Shown here one piece after another: positions 1-6,540 of a stretch of 11,708 bases of DNA (the first letter of the stretch is position 1; every line of letters begins with the position of its first letter). The position numbers and the translations under genes were made by a program. Source of the stretch: Rhodoferax sp. (lineage in GTDB: Bacteria > Pseudomonadota > Gammaproteobacteria > Burkholderiales > Burkholderiaceae_C); the NCBI GenBank assembly GCA_020048795.1, contig JAIFMA010000042.1:1-11708 (forward strand), written 5' to 3'. The notes beneath the pieces were generated by a model. It saw only the letters and a list, made by a program, of their open reading frames with translations. It had not been told where the DNA came from and ran no database searches.

Positions 1-1333
1 GTGAAGAACGCCATATTCTGTCCACCACGTTTTCCATTCCTGACATCAACCAGGGGCTTCAGTTTGTCTGCATGGACATCGACATCACCGAAATGAAGCA
101 AAAGGAGCAGGAGATTCGAGCCAATGAGCAAAAATTCAACGTCTTCTTCAATGCCAGTCCGGTGGCGGTTGGGGTGCTGGAGAAGCGCGGCAATACTTAT
201 GTCCACACCGATGTCAACCAGGCCTGGGAGCAATTGATCGGCTACACGCACGAGCAGGCGCTGGCCTCACACCTGTCCAATTCGGACTTTCTGGTGGACT
301 CCCTGGTTGGCGCGGAGCTGCTGGCGCAGGTTGAGAGCCAGCAAATTGTCACACGGGTTGAGACCAGGGCCCGTCGCGCCAGCGGCGAGCCGTTTCTGGC
401 CGAGGGCTCGCTCGGTCGGGTCTGCGTTGCCAGGCGTGAACTGGTGATTTATTCGCTGAATGACATCACCGAAAAGCGGCAGATGGAAAACGACCTGCGC
501 GAGTTCAATGCCGAACTCGAAGAGCGCATCCGCAAACGCACCCAGAGTCTGACCCAGGCCAATCTGGACTTGCAAAAGGCATTTACTGACTTGCGCCTGA
601 TGCAGGACCATCTGGTGCAGTCCGAGAAACTGGCATCGCTGGGGGCGCTGGTGGCGGGCATTGCGCATGAGCTTAATACGCCCATTGGCAATGGACTGAT
701 GGCGATTTCCACGCTGGAGCAGCGCGCCAAGACTTTTCGGGGCCAGGTGGGGCAAGGGCTGCGCCGCTCCGATCTGGAGGCCTTCATGGGCCAGGTTGAG
801 ACCGCCGGCATGATTGCCACCCGGAACCTGGAGCGGGCGGCTGAATTGATTTCGAGCTTCAAACGTGTGGCGGTCGATCAGACCAGTGTGCAGCGGCGCG
901 AGTTCGAGCTGGCCGAATTTGTGCATGAGATTTTGCTGACCCTGCAACCCATGATCAAACGCAGCCCGGCCCAGGTCGAGGTGCAGATTCCGCCTCTGGT
1001 CATTGACGGCTACCCGGGGCCGCTGGGCCAGGTGGTCTCCAACCTGGTTCAGAACAGCCTGGTACACGCGTTTGGTGATCGAACCCAGGGCCTGATCAGC
1101 ATCAGCGCCCAGGCCGAGGCAGACCAGATCAGGCTGACCCTGGGCGACGATGGTTGCGGCATCCCTGATGAACTGGTGCGCCGCGTGTTTGACCCGTTTT
1201 CATCGTGCACAACATCGTTACCGGCATGCTGGGTGGACACATCGAGTTGCAACAACGGCCGGGCGGTGGTGCCCGCTTTGTGATCACTTTTCCGCGCTGT
1301 GCCCCGGCCATCGCCGCGCCAGCAGGCGCATGA
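1..1333 (+). pseudogene. PAS sensor histidine kinase, 5'-partial and frameshifted by loss of the G2 box
   Basis: The reading frame is already open at base 3, so the true start lies upstream; the first visible residues (ending M-D-I-D-I-T-E) are the tail of one PAS/PAC domain. A second PAS follows (about 110-470), then a coiled coil (about 480-640). Next come the phospho-acceptor H box G-I-A-H-E-L-N-T-P (His codon 666-668), the N box N-L-V-Q-N-S at 1041 and the G1 box D-D-G-C-G-I-P at 1146. Kinases of this type continue F-D-P-F-F-T-T-K...G-x-G-L-G-L...I-V-H-N. Here F-D-P-F (1188-1199) is followed at once, in another frame, by I-V-H-N-I-V-T-G-M-L-G-G (from 1202), which runs to a TGA at 1331-1333. 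The original frame instead ends out of phase at 1283. About 43 bases, including the G2 ATP-lid motif, are missing. The protein should not bind ATP normally, hence the pseudogene call. No response regulator is visible. The loss could be a sequence error, but a whole motif is absent rather than one base. Confidence 0.85.
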
Positions 1334-1705
1334 CAGGCCATGCTGGCCGATGTCAACAGCCATCGGCGCCTCTGGCCGATCTGTCCGTTCACCCTGGATT
1401 CCTCAATCGGGCGCGTCGCGTTCTCAGCCAAAAGGGCCCGTGTTCACGAAGACCTGATTACCAATATAAGCGCTCAACTCCGCCATCCAAATATGACGAC
1501 ATGGCTCCACATTGCGCACAAGCCATGCCATACTCGCACCTACGCGGTTGAATTTCCTATCCGTTATCCTTGATGGGTCGCGGATGCTAGGGCTGCGTAA
1601 GTACCGAGGCGTTCTTGGCGATGCTGTCGCGTGCCTGGCGGCACCAACAGATCGTCACCGCTTTTTTCATTTGAACTCACTATTTTTTTTTGGAGACTCA
1701 GCAAA
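1334..1705. other. Intergenic region upstream of phaB, no gene seen
   Basis: This 372-base stretch separates the kinase remnant from phaB. Reading frames across it do not give recognisable protein. The last 50 bases are unusually AT-rich for this genome and contain a run of nine T at 1683-1691, directly before the phaB ribosome binding site GGAGA (1692-1696). The phaB promoter must lie in here, but I find no convincing -35/-10 pair and no CTGC-N3-GCAG operator like those in front of phaP. Confidence 0.5.
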
Positions 1706-2452
1706 ATGGCAAATCGTATCGCTCTGGTTACTGGTGCAATGGGTGGGCTTGGCACGGCAATCTGCCAGGCATTCGCCAATGACGGCCACAAGGTGGTGGC
1801 TGCCTATCACCCGGAATTGGACAAAAAAGACGTTTGGGTGGCAGAAATGGAGGCCGCCGGTTTCAAGGATTTCATCTGTGTTGCTGGTGATATTTCCAAG
1901 ATCGAAGACTGCAAGGCGATGGTGGCCGAAGCCGAAGAAAAGGCCGGTGGCCCGATCGATATTCTGGTGAACAACGCCGGCATCACGCGCGACCGCATGT
2001 TTGGCAAGATGGAAAAAGACCAGTGGGATGCGGTGATGAGCACCAATCTGACCAGCCTGTTCAACATGACCAAGCAAGTCTCCACAAAAATGGCCGAGCG
2101 CGGCTGGGGTCGCATCATCAACATGTCGTCCATGAACGGTGTCAAGGGCCAGGCAGGTCAGTCCAACTACGCTGCCGCCAAGGCGGGTGTGATTGGCTTT
2201 ACCAAGTCGCTCGGACAGGAATTGGCCAACAAGGGTGTTACCGTCAACGCGATTGCCCCCGGCTATGTCGGCACCAAGATGGTGATGGCGATCCGCGAAG
2301 ATGTCCTCAAGGGTATCGTTGATGCGATTCCGATGAAGCGCCTTTGCAAGCCAGAAGAAATCGGTGGTCTGTGCTCATATCTGGCCTCTGACATCTCGGC
2401 TTACATGACCGGTGCCACGCTGAACATCAATGGTGGCGCGTATTACGCCTGA
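1706..2452 (+). CDS. phaB: Acetoacetyl-CoA reductase (PhaB), 248 aa
   Basis: PhaB reduces acetoacetyl-CoA to (R)-3-hydroxybutyryl-CoA with NADPH, the second step of PHB synthesis in the cytoplasm. It is a short-chain dehydrogenase/reductase. The N-terminal Rossmann nucleotide motif T-G-A-M-G-G-L-G is at residues 9-16 and N-N-A-G-I-T-R-D is near 90. The catalytic Ser142 lies in N-M-S-S-M-N-G, and Tyr155 and Lys159 in N-Y-A-A-A-K. Segments such as T-N-L-T-S-L-F-N and R-G-W-G-R-I match Cupriavidus-type PhaB closely, and its 246 aa agree with the 248 here. I chose the ATG at 1706 because M-A-N-R-I-A-L-V-T-G is the family start and GGAGA sits 9 bases upstream; an earlier start at 1631 would add 25 unrelated residues. 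It stands alone: phaA and phaC are not adjacent. FabG is the main alternative, but the similarity is specifically to PhaB. Confidence 0.93.
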   Translation: MANRIALVTGAMGGLGTAICQAFANDGHKVVAAYHPELDKKDVWVAEMEAAGFKDFICVAGDISKIEDCKAMVAEAEEKAGGPIDILVNNAGITRDRMFGKMEKDQWDAVMSTNLTSLFNMTKQVSTKMAERGWGRIINMSSMNGVKGQAGQSNYAAAKAGVIGFTKSLGQELANKGVTVNAIAPGYVGTKMVMAIREDVLKGIVDAIPMKRLCKPEEIGGLCSYLASDISAYMTGATLNINGGAYYA

Positions 2453-2752
2453 TCCATCCCCGATCTGACAACCCCATTCCGGGTCGGTGCGGCAGCTTGC
2501 CAAGGGCCGCAGGCCTGGTTTCCAGGGTTGGCAGAGCTTTGGCATACGCGGTGGCAATGCGGGTTGTCCCGGCCCGGCCATCCGGTCGCTCACCGTCAGG
2601 TCATGTTCGGCTACATGGCCCTTCATGTGATCCGGGTTTTCGATGGCCGCAATCCGTGAACCCGCCACCTCGCCGACTTCGTACTTGACCAAGATATCCG
2701 GTACCAGAGACCAAGTGGCATCGAGCATGGCCAAAAGCAGGACCAGTAACAT
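2375..2752 (-). CDS. Hypothetical coding-like fragment, possibly a decayed membrane protein
   Basis: I do not recognise this protein. From an ATG at 2752 the frame gives a hydrophobic stretch (M-L-L-V-L-L-L-A-M-L-D-A-T-W-S-L-V) and then a polar, plausible-looking segment (V-K-Y-E-V-G-E-V-A-G-S-R-I-A-A-I-E-N). The same frame is open upstream to a TAA near 2813. For about the first 60 codons the third-position GC is high and first positions are G-rich, as in real genes of this genome. The rest reads less like protein, and the frame closes only inside the 3' end of phaB on the opposite strand. No ribosome binding site is evident. It may be the N-terminal remnant of a one-TM protein. The phrase V-G-E-V-A-x-x-x-I-A loosely recalls the start of 7TM-HD phosphodiesterases, but that is weak. 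Chance is a real alternative. Confidence 0.25.
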   Translation of the reverse strand: MLLVLLLAMLDATWSLVPDILVKYEVGEVAGSRIAAIENPDHMKGHVAEHDLTVSDRMAGPGQPALPPRMPKLCQPWKPGLRPLASCRTDPEWGCQIGDGSGVIRATIDVQRGTGHVSRDVRGQI

Positions 2753-2897
2753 ACCGACGGTGATGTCCGCACGAAGGTCTTGCCTGCTACCGATGTTCTT
2801 GACATTCTTGCGTTAATCCAGTCACGACAATGGTGCGCGACGAGAGATGCCCAAAACAAGCCGGGCCTCTTTGGCGCACAGCATTCAGCAAAGAACG
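2453..2897. other. Region between convergent phaB and the DUF167 gene, no confident gene
   Basis: Apart from the uncertain minus-strand fragment (2375-2752, open to about 2812), I see no gene here. I also find no clear rho-independent terminator for phaB or for the DUF167 gene, although the two operons converge in this stretch. Small plus-strand frames such as 2497-2688 are rich in Arg, Pro and Ser and look like chance translation of GC-rich DNA. Confidence 0.45.
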
Positions 2898-3221
2898 TCA
2901 ATCAGCAGCGCGGGTAAATGCCGGCGGAAGTTGGGTGGGTGCCTTGATGCGCAACTGTTTGTTGACGTTTTCCTGGCCAAAAACCACCTCGATGGCTGAC
3001 ACACTCACGCCAAACAGCGGAGCCAGAAAACGCAGCATGTGGTCAGTGGCTTTGCCGTGCTGGGGCGCGGCGGTGACGCTGACCTTGAGCTGGGTTCCCT
3101 TGGGTTTTCCAATGGCATCTTTGCTGGCGCTGGGTTTGCCCAGAATGTTGACCACCAGCACATCGCCGTCCCAGGCAAAAAAGCTGTCGCCGGTGATGTT
3201 TCTGACCTGGCCGCGGCTCAT
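2898..3221 (-). CDS. DUF167 / YggU family protein, 107 aa
   Basis: This small cytoplasmic protein belongs to the UPF0235/DUF167 (YggU) family, whose function is unknown. Family features are visible in order: an early strand (D-G-D-V-L-V-V-N-I-L), the K-P-x-A-S-K-D-A-I segment, L-K-V-S-V-T-A-A-P, the hallmark H-G-K-A-x-x-x-M-x-x-F-L-A (about residues 55-67), G-V-S-V-S-A-I-E-V-V-F-G, and a Lys-containing last strand. The length (107 aa) is normal for the family, with a slightly long tail. Its ATG overlaps the stop codon of the upstream alaX gene (ATGA, 3221-3218), so the two are almost certainly translated together. Confidence 0.85.
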   Translation of the reverse strand: MSRGQVRNITGDSFFAWDGDVLVVNILGKPSASKDAIGKPKGTQLKVSVTAAPQHGKATDHMLRFLAPLFGVSVSAIEVVFGQENVNKQLRIKAPTQLPPAFTRAAD

Positions 3222-3994
3222 ACCGCACAGGGTGCAAACCCCAGCACCACGCGCCGGGTCATGGCCGACTTTTTCTCGATCTTGGTGACGATGATCTGGC
3301 CAATTTCAGCCGTGTTGGCCACATGTGTGCCGCCGCAGGGTTGCAGGTCGATCGTGGTGTTGGTGCCTATCTGGATGGTGCGAATCTGTCCGCTGCCGCG
3401 CGGTGGCTGCACCGACATGCTTTTGACCAGTGCCGGATTGGCATCGAGCTCGGCCTCTGTGATGGTGCCGACCGTGACCGGGTGTGCTGCGGCCACCAAC
3501 CGCGCGATGGCGGCACTCAGTGTCTCTTTGTCCAGCGCCTCAGTCATGTTGAAGTCAAGGCGCGCATAGTCGGGGGTGATTGAGCAGCCGTTGACCAGTT
3601 GCGGCACGATGTGGCACAGCAGATGACTGCAGGTGTGAAAACGCATCATGCGCAGCCGCCGTGCCCAGTCGATGCGGGCCGTGACGGTGTCGCCTATGGC
3701 CAGCTTGAAGGGTGTAGTGTGATCCTGATTCAATAGCTGCTCACGCAAGTCCGGTAAGGGCTGGTGGCATATTTCATGGGTAAAAATGCCATCTTCGGTC
3801 CGGCCTTTGCGGGTGTCGATGATGTCAATCTGGCGGCCGTCAGCCAGCACCAGACAGCCGGTATCGCCGGCCTGTCCACCGCCCAGCGGGTAAAACACGG
3901 TTCGGTCCAGTCCAATGCCTTGGGCAGTGATGGCAGTCACCGTGGCGGTGCATTCGGTTTGGTAAGCGTTGGTACGAAAGAGGTCTTGTGTCAT
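3218..3994 (-). CDS. alaX: AlaX-type alanyl-tRNA editing protein, 258 aa
   Basis: AlaX proteins are free-standing copies of the AlaRS editing domain that hydrolyse Ser-tRNA(Ala), and in some cases Gly-tRNA(Ala), in the cytoplasm. Zinc ligands are visible as His120 and His124 (H-T-C-S-H) and Cys220 with His224 (C-G-G-T-H). The N-terminal Y-P-L-G-G-G-Q-A-G-D-T-G motif (residues 35-46) is the AlaX-M/AlaRS signature. The start at 3994 (M-T-Q-D-L-F-R) fits the family; an in-frame ATG at 4003 has the better ribosome binding site (AGGGG, 5 bases upstream) and adds only three residues, and an ATG at 4084 would add an unconserved extension. Residues about 74-90 look like extra sequence between a Thr-His strand and L-A-I-G-D-T-V, and fall on a putative repeat at 3726-3775. 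The gene is first in a two-gene unit with the DUF167 gene and diverges from yjdM. Confidence 0.9.
   Translation of the reverse strand: MTQDLFRTNAYQTECTATVTAITAQGIGLDRTVFYPLGGGQAGDTGCLVLADGRQIDIIDTRKGRTEDGIFTHEICHQPLPDLREQLLNQDHTTPFKLAIGDTVTARIDWARRLRMMRFHTCSHLLCHIVPQLVNGCSITPDYARLDFNMTEALDKETLSAAIARLVAAAHPVTVGTITEAELDANPALVKSMSVQPPRGSGQIRTIQIGTNTTIDLQPCGGTHVANTAEIGQIIVTKIEKKSAMTRRVVLGFAPCAV
3726..3775. repeat. Putative short intragenic repeat, copy A, inside alaX
   Basis: The plus strand contains CAATAGCTGCTCACGCAAG followed by a GGGCTGG core and a T-rich end. From memory this resembles the roughly 50-60 base repeats common in Comamonadaceae genomes (AATAGCTGCT-xGCGC...). It shares TAGCTG, CGCAAG, GCT and TTT blocks, in the same order, with the candidate at 11143-11200. 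On the coding strand it encodes roughly E-I-C-H-Q-P-L-P-D-L-R-E-Q-L-L-N-Q, which has no counterpart that I recall in other AlaX proteins. The frame is kept. Confidence 0.4.
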
Positions 3995-4003
3995 GCCGCC
4001 CAT

Positions 4004-4210
4004 TTTCGCCCCTGCGCGGCGTGATCCGGCACCCGATGAGACACGTTGTCGCATTTGGCCTGAAAAAGCAAGCTGATTGGCCATGAACCTCAGCTTGCGC
4101 AGGTCGGGTTACGCTGACGCCAACCTGACCCGTGTGGAGTGAGCTTGACTGAACTTCGTTGCTAAACTTGCAGTCGTTCGTTGAAAACCATTTTTGTTTG
4201 CCCCATCACC
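4004..4210. promoter_or_regulatory. Divergent intergenic region between alaX and yjdM
   Basis: These 207 bases lie between two divergently transcribed genes and should hold a promoter for each. A TTGACT at 4145-4150 could be a -35 box for yjdM, but no good -10 lies 16-18 bases further on. No operator or hairpin stands out. The yjdM ATG also lacks an obvious Shine-Dalgarno sequence. Confidence 0.35.
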
Positions 4211-4558
4211 ATGTCCAATTTGCCCGCCTGCCCGCAGTGCACGCTTGAAAACACCTACCCCGATGGGAGCAACTATGTCTGCCCGGATTGCGGCTTTGAA
4301 TGGCCCCAGGCCGGCGCAGCCACAGAGGGTGAAGTGGCGGTTGGCCCGGTGAAAGATGCCAACGGTAACCCGCTGGCCGATGGAGACACGGTGATTTTGA
4401 TCAAGGACCTGAAGGTCAAGGGCTCGTCCATCGTGCTGAAAAAGGGCACCAAAATCAAGGCTATTCGCTTGCCTGAAGGCGCGGGCGATCATGCGGTGGA
4501 TTGCAAAACCGACCAGGGTGCCTTCATGCTCAAGGCCGAATTCATGAAAAAGGCGTAA
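4211..4558 (+). CDS. yjdM: Zinc-ribbon protein YjdM (annotated as PhnA in E. coli), 115 aa
   Basis: This matches E. coli YjdM/PhnA along its length. An N-terminal zinc ribbon has Cys7 and Cys10 (C-P-Q-C) and Cys24 and Cys27 (C-P-D-C). After a variable linker comes the conserved block V-K-D-A-N-G-N-x-L-A-D-G-D-T-V, I-I/L-I-K-D-L-K-V-K-G-S-S, K-x-G-T-K-I-K-x-I-R-L and the D-C-K...L-K-A-E-F-M-K-K end. E. coli YjdM is 111 aa. The older name PhnA reflects its position beside the phn operon there; it is not the phosphonoacetate hydrolase also called PhnA, and its biochemical role is unclear. The ATG at 4211 matches the family start; a TTG at 4181 would add ten unsupported residues. The next gene starts 30 bases downstream, so co-transcription is likely. 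Confidence 0.93.
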   Translation: MSNLPACPQCTLENTYPDGSNYVCPDCGFEWPQAGAATEGEVAVGPVKDANGNPLADGDTVILIKDLKVKGSSIVLKKGTKIKAIRLPEGAGDHAVDCKTDQGAFMLKAEFMKKA

Positions 4559-4588
4559 GCCTCATTGTTATAACGCCGGGCATTCACC

Positions 4589-5431
4589 ATGACCACTGCC
4601 TCTCGCTTCTGGGCTGACTGGACCACCGCCCACTTTGATCGCCTGCGCCGCAGCGGTGACGCGGCCCGCACCACGGCGGTGTTGCCGGTGGCGGCTACCG
4701 AGCAGCATGGGCCGCATTTGCCTTTGAGTGTGGACACGGTGCTGGTGGACAGCATCGTGAAAACCGCCTTGCCCCATCTGGCGGCCGACCTGAAGGTGCT
4801 GTTTTTGCCCACCCAAGCCGTTGGTCTGAGCCCCGAGCACGCGCACTTTGCCGGCACCCTGACGCTGAAAAACGAGACCATCCTGCGACTGTGGACGGAT
4901 ATTGGCGAATCGGTGGCTGCCAGCGGTGTCAAAAAGATGGTTTTGTTCAACGCCCACGGCGGCAATGTCAGTGTGATGGAACTGGTGGCGCGTGACCTGC
5001 GCGCGCGCCTCGATATGCTGGTGTACAGCGTGAGCTGGTTCAATCTGCCGCTGGTGGATGCGCAGGGGCAGGACGTGAATGCCTTGTTCAGCCCCGAGGA
5101 ACACCGCTTTGGCATCCATGCGGGTGAAATCGAGACCTCGATGATGCTGGCGCTGGACCCGGCCCATGTGGACATGACGCAGGCGCAGCACTTTGCCTCG
5201 GCATCGCAGGGGCGGGCTGGTCAATTCGCGATTTTGGGCAATGGCAAAAGTGCCAAGCTGGGCTGGCAGATGCAGGACTACAACCCGGCGGGCGCAGTGG
5301 GCAATGCGGCCGCTGCCACGGTGGACAAAGGCCATGCCCTGGTGGCCGCCGCTGGCCGTGCGTTGGCTCGCTTGCTGGCTGAAGTTGATCGGCTGCCTGC
5401 CGACACCCTACGGACTCAGCCGGTGTTGTGA
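4589..5431 (+). CDS. Creatininase-family metal-dependent amidohydrolase, 280 aa
   Basis: The creatininase/creatinine-amidohydrolase family contains metal-dependent cytoplasmic enzymes acting on cyclic amides or small peptides (creatininase, the formamide hydrolase ArfB, the mycofactocin protease MftE). Metal-binding motifs are visible: Glu38 and His40 in A-T-E-Q-H-G-P-H-L-P, Asp49 in S-V-D-T, His123 in N-A-H-G-G-N, and Glu180/Glu182 in H-A-G-E-I-E-T-S. The N-A-H-G-G-N form is that of the general family rather than true creatininase (which I recall as N-G-H-Y-E-N), so the substrate cannot be named. F-A-G-T-L-T-L is also typical. The length is within the family range. The gene lies between yjdM (30 bases) and a transporter gene (48 bases) on the same strand, so the transporter may move its substrate or product. 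Confidence 0.87.
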   Translation: MTTASRFWADWTTAHFDRLRRSGDAARTTAVLPVAATEQHGPHLPLSVDTVLVDSIVKTALPHLAADLKVLFLPTQAVGLSPEHAHFAGTLTLKNETILRLWTDIGESVAASGVKKMVLFNAHGGNVSVMELVARDLRARLDMLVYSVSWFNLPLVDAQGQDVNALFSPEEHRFGIHAGEIETSMMLALDPAHVDMTQAQHFASASQGRAGQFAILGNGKSAKLGWQMQDYNPAGAVGNAAAATVDKGHALVAAAGRALARLLAEVDRLPADTLRTQPVL

Positions 5432-5479
5432 TGAGGTGTTCGGCCCGGCAGGGTGCCCCGGCGGGTCTCTGAAACACGC

Positions 5480-6376
5480 ATGATGGCCGCCTACGACCTG
5501 TTTGCACTCGGTGCGGCGGCGTGCTGGGCGCTGGGGAGCGTGATGTCGGTGATGCCCTCGCGTCACCTGGGCGCGTTTGCCTTTACCCGCTGGCGCATGC
5601 TGATGGTGGCCTTCATGCTGTGGTCGGTGGTGGGTGTTACGGGTTCCTGGCGTGGTTTTCAATTGAGCTACTGGGGCGTGATGGCAATCAGCGGCCTGAT
5701 TGGCATTTTTGTCGGTGACACCGCGTTGTTTGCGGCCATGAACCGCCTGGGGCCGCGCCGTGCCGGCGTGTTGTTTGCCACTCATGCGGCTTTCAGTGCG
5801 GTGCTGGGCTTTGCCGTGCTGGGTGAGCGCATGGGGTTGCAGACCTTTGTCGGCGCGGTGCTGACCCTGGTGGGCGTGATGACGGCGATTGTGCTGGGGC
5901 GTCACAAGGATGAAACCCACGCCTGGGAGGCCGACCGGGGCCATGTGGGCACAGGCGTGTCGCTGGCGCTGCTGGCCGCGCTGTGTCAGGCAGTTGGCTC
6001 GCTCATTGCCAAGCCGGTGATGGCGCAGCAAGTGGACCCGGTAATGGCCTCGGCGGTGCGGGTGACGGTGGCCACCTGTGCCCATTTTGTGTTGCTCGCC
6101 TCAGGCTTTGCTGCGGCGCGGGCGCACCAGGCACCGACACTGCGGGTGCTGGCACAAACCGCCCTGAACGGATTTGTCGCCATGGGCGTTGGCATGACGT
6201 TGGTGCTGCTGGCGCTGGAAAAGGGCGATGTTGGCATGGTCGCCATCTTGTCGTCGGTGTCGCCCATCCTGGTGCTGCCGCTGCTGTGGTTCCAGCTCAA
6301 ACGCGCACCCGCGCCCTGGGCCTGGCTGGGCTCGGTGTTGACCGTGCTGGGTACGGCGCTGATTCTCTGGCGCTGA
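5480..6376 (+). CDS. EamA/DMT-family inner-membrane transporter, 298 aa
   Basis: This is a drug/metabolite transporter of the EamA type, with about ten hydrophobic helices in two repeats of five. The first repeat begins L-F-A-L-G-A-A-A-C-W-A-L-G-S and the second S-L-A-L-L-A-A-L-C-Q-A-V-G-S-L-I-A-K. Each half has a charged loop after helix 2 or 3, and the repeats are joined by a hydrophilic linker (H-K-D-E-T-H-A-W-E-A-D). The G-E-R motif after the first half is typical. I chose the ATG at 5480 because M-M-A-A-Y-D-L-F leads directly into helix 1; a GTG at 5453 would add nine polar residues. Substrates in this family cannot be read from sequence. It follows the creatininase-family gene by 48 bases and probably shares its transcript. 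Confidence 0.88.
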   Translation: MMAAYDLFALGAAACWALGSVMSVMPSRHLGAFAFTRWRMLMVAFMLWSVVGVTGSWRGFQLSYWGVMAISGLIGIFVGDTALFAAMNRLGPRRAGVLFATHAAFSAVLGFAVLGERMGLQTFVGAVLTLVGVMTAIVLGRHKDETHAWEADRGHVGTGVSLALLAALCQAVGSLIAKPVMAQQVDPVMASAVRVTVATCAHFVLLASGFAAARAHQAPTLRVLAQTALNGFVAMGVGMTLVLLALEKGDVGMVAILSSVSPILVLPLLWFQLKRAPAPWAWLGSVLTVLGTALILWR

Positions 6377-6406
6377 TGCGTCCCGGCCACCCTTGTCCCC
6401 GGATGG

Positions 6407-6436
6407 ATGGCACTCTGGCCCGAATTCACTTATGAT
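6407..6436 (+). promoter_or_regulatory. Possible sigma-70 promoter for the GGDEF gene
   Basis: A good -10 box, TATGAT (6431-6436), follows a weak -35 box, ATGGCA (6407-6412), with an 18-base spacer. Transcription from it would give a leader of about 100 bases that includes the inverted repeat at 6451-6470. The -35 matches consensus at only four of six positions. Confidence 0.3.
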
Positions 6437-6450
6437 GCCCATCCAAAGAA

Positions 6451-6470
6451 TCAGGCTGATACAAGCCTGA
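6451..6470. repeat. Perfect 7-bp inverted repeat upstream of the GGDEF gene
   Basis: TCAGGCT and AGCCTGA are exact inverted repeats separated by GATACA. They lie between the transporter stop (6376) and the cyclase start. No T-run follows, so a rho-independent terminator is unlikely. It could be an operator or a hairpin in the cyclase leader. Confidence 0.5.
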
Positions 6471-6540
6471 GCATGGTTTGAGCGGTCGTTTGGATAGTTG
6501 TCGAGTATGCCGTCTACCACATTGTTGCTGTTATTGCCCC

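Noticed and set aside
267..1067. Long minus-strand open frame (266 codons) opposite the kinase
   Set aside because: It is rich in Gln, His and Gly without recognisable motifs, and mirrors a clearly coding plus-strand frame; typical of antisense frames in GC-rich genes.
1150..1551. Plus-strand frame across the kinase end and the intergenic region
   Set aside because: Its first part is the out-of-frame kinase sequence and the rest is Arg/Cys/His-rich with no family resemblance.
4145..4168. TTGACT with TAAACT as a yjdM promoter
   Set aside because: The spacer is only 12 bases, too short for a sigma-70 promoter.
5453..5479. Upstream GTG start for the EamA transporter
   Set aside because: It would add nine polar residues before the first helix; the ATG pair at 5480/5483 fits the family better.
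6408..6422. TGGCAC resembling a sigma-54 -24 element before the cyclase gene
   Set aside because: The required GC-type -12 element (TTGCA-like) is absent at the correct spacing; CCCG is found instead.
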